From positions 1 to 7,137 of the forward strand of contig JAJZDO010000792.1 in the NCBI GenBank assembly GCA_021805955.1: DNA of 7,137 nucleotides, in the 5' to 3' direction. A model generated the notes under the pieces. The model was not told the DNA's origin and ran no database searches. It saw only the letters and a list, made by a program, of their open reading frames with translations. The first letter of the stretch is position 1; the number at the start of each line of letters is the position of its first letter. A program made the translations under genes and the position numbers. Shown piece after piece: positions 6,996 to 7,137 of the stretch. The DNA is from Acidobacteriota bacterium (lineage in GTDB: Bacteria > Acidobacteriota > Terriglobia > Terriglobales > Acidobacteriaceae).

Positions 6996-7137
6996 GCGGA
7001 ACCCAGATTCAAGACTGGAACACAGCCTGCCCTCTTTGTCGCAGGATGAGCAGCCTGCAGACAGAGTAAGACATAAATGAAATAAAAATATCTTGGCTGA
7101 ATTGCAAGAGATTGAGCTACCAGAACCGCTCCTATCG
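6996..7137 (-). promoter_or_regulatory. Upstream region of the glycosyltransferase operon with AT-rich promoter-like tract
   Basis: No credible gene reaches into this edge of the window. On the minus strand there is a TTGCAA at 7107-7102 followed after 17 bp by a poor -10 (TATTTC), within an AT-rich tract at about 7066-7092. This could be the operon promoter but the match is weak. Between it and the start codon, CAGCCTGC occurs twice in direct orientation (7023-7030 and 7051-7058), and CCTGC/GCAGG can pair across a 10-nt loop (7026-7045). A modest leader hairpin is therefore possible. Confidence 0.25.

Noticed and set aside
7023..7058. CAGCCTGC direct repeats as a possible CRISPR or iteron array
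   Set aside because: There are only two 8-bp copies, with no further regular spacing and no associated genes. They are noted only as a possible leader feature.
6754..7080. 108-codon open frame on the plus strand near the right edge
   Set aside because: It is largely antisense to the well-supported first GT2 domain and its ribosome binding site, and has no recognisable domain.

Overview
The window holds four complete protein-coding genes in two transcription units, plus short regulatory gaps. No rRNA, tRNA, CRISPR array, insertion sequence or attachment site was found by reading. The organism is probably a GC-rich soil bacterium. My best guess is Acidobacteriota (Terriglobia/Acidobacteriaceae), from the style of the LacI-family regulator and a secreted GH78 enzyme beside it. 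This is inference from memory of family resemblance, not a search result, and confidence is low to moderate.

Left half (25-3949): a large minus-strand gene encodes a secreted family-78 glycoside hydrolase (alpha-L-rhamnosidase type). It diverges from a plus-strand LacI-family sugar-responsive regulator. The roughly 270 bp between the two chosen starts contains a candidate sigma70-like promoter for the regulator, several short inverted repeats and a perfect 10-bp AT palindrome. This is the usual layout of a small catabolic locus: the regulator senses a sugar released by the hydrolase and controls the divergent gene, and possibly itself.

Middle (3950-4163): the regulator and the right-hand operon converge here. 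There is no clear rho-independent terminator and no recognisable gene, only doubtful small reading frames on each strand.

Right half (4164-7137): two minus-strand glycosyltransferase genes, separated by one base, are evidently co-transcribed and translationally coupled. The first (569 aa) carries two complete GT-A family-2 glycosyltransferase domains in one polypeptide: an N-terminal RfbF-like domain and a C-terminal domain with the SDQDDLW motif. The second (369 aa) is a GT-B family-4 glycosyltransferase. Together they look like the end of an exopolysaccharide, O-antigen or glycan assembly cluster that may continue beyond the right edge. Part of this half is much more AT-rich than the hydrolase gene, which suggests a locus of different ancestry.

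Both GT2 domains resemble families that include rhamnosyltransferases, and the hydrolase is of the rhamnosidase family. A shared rhamnose theme is therefore possible but unproven. I found no clearly undescribed system; the most unusual item is the double-GT2 fusion.
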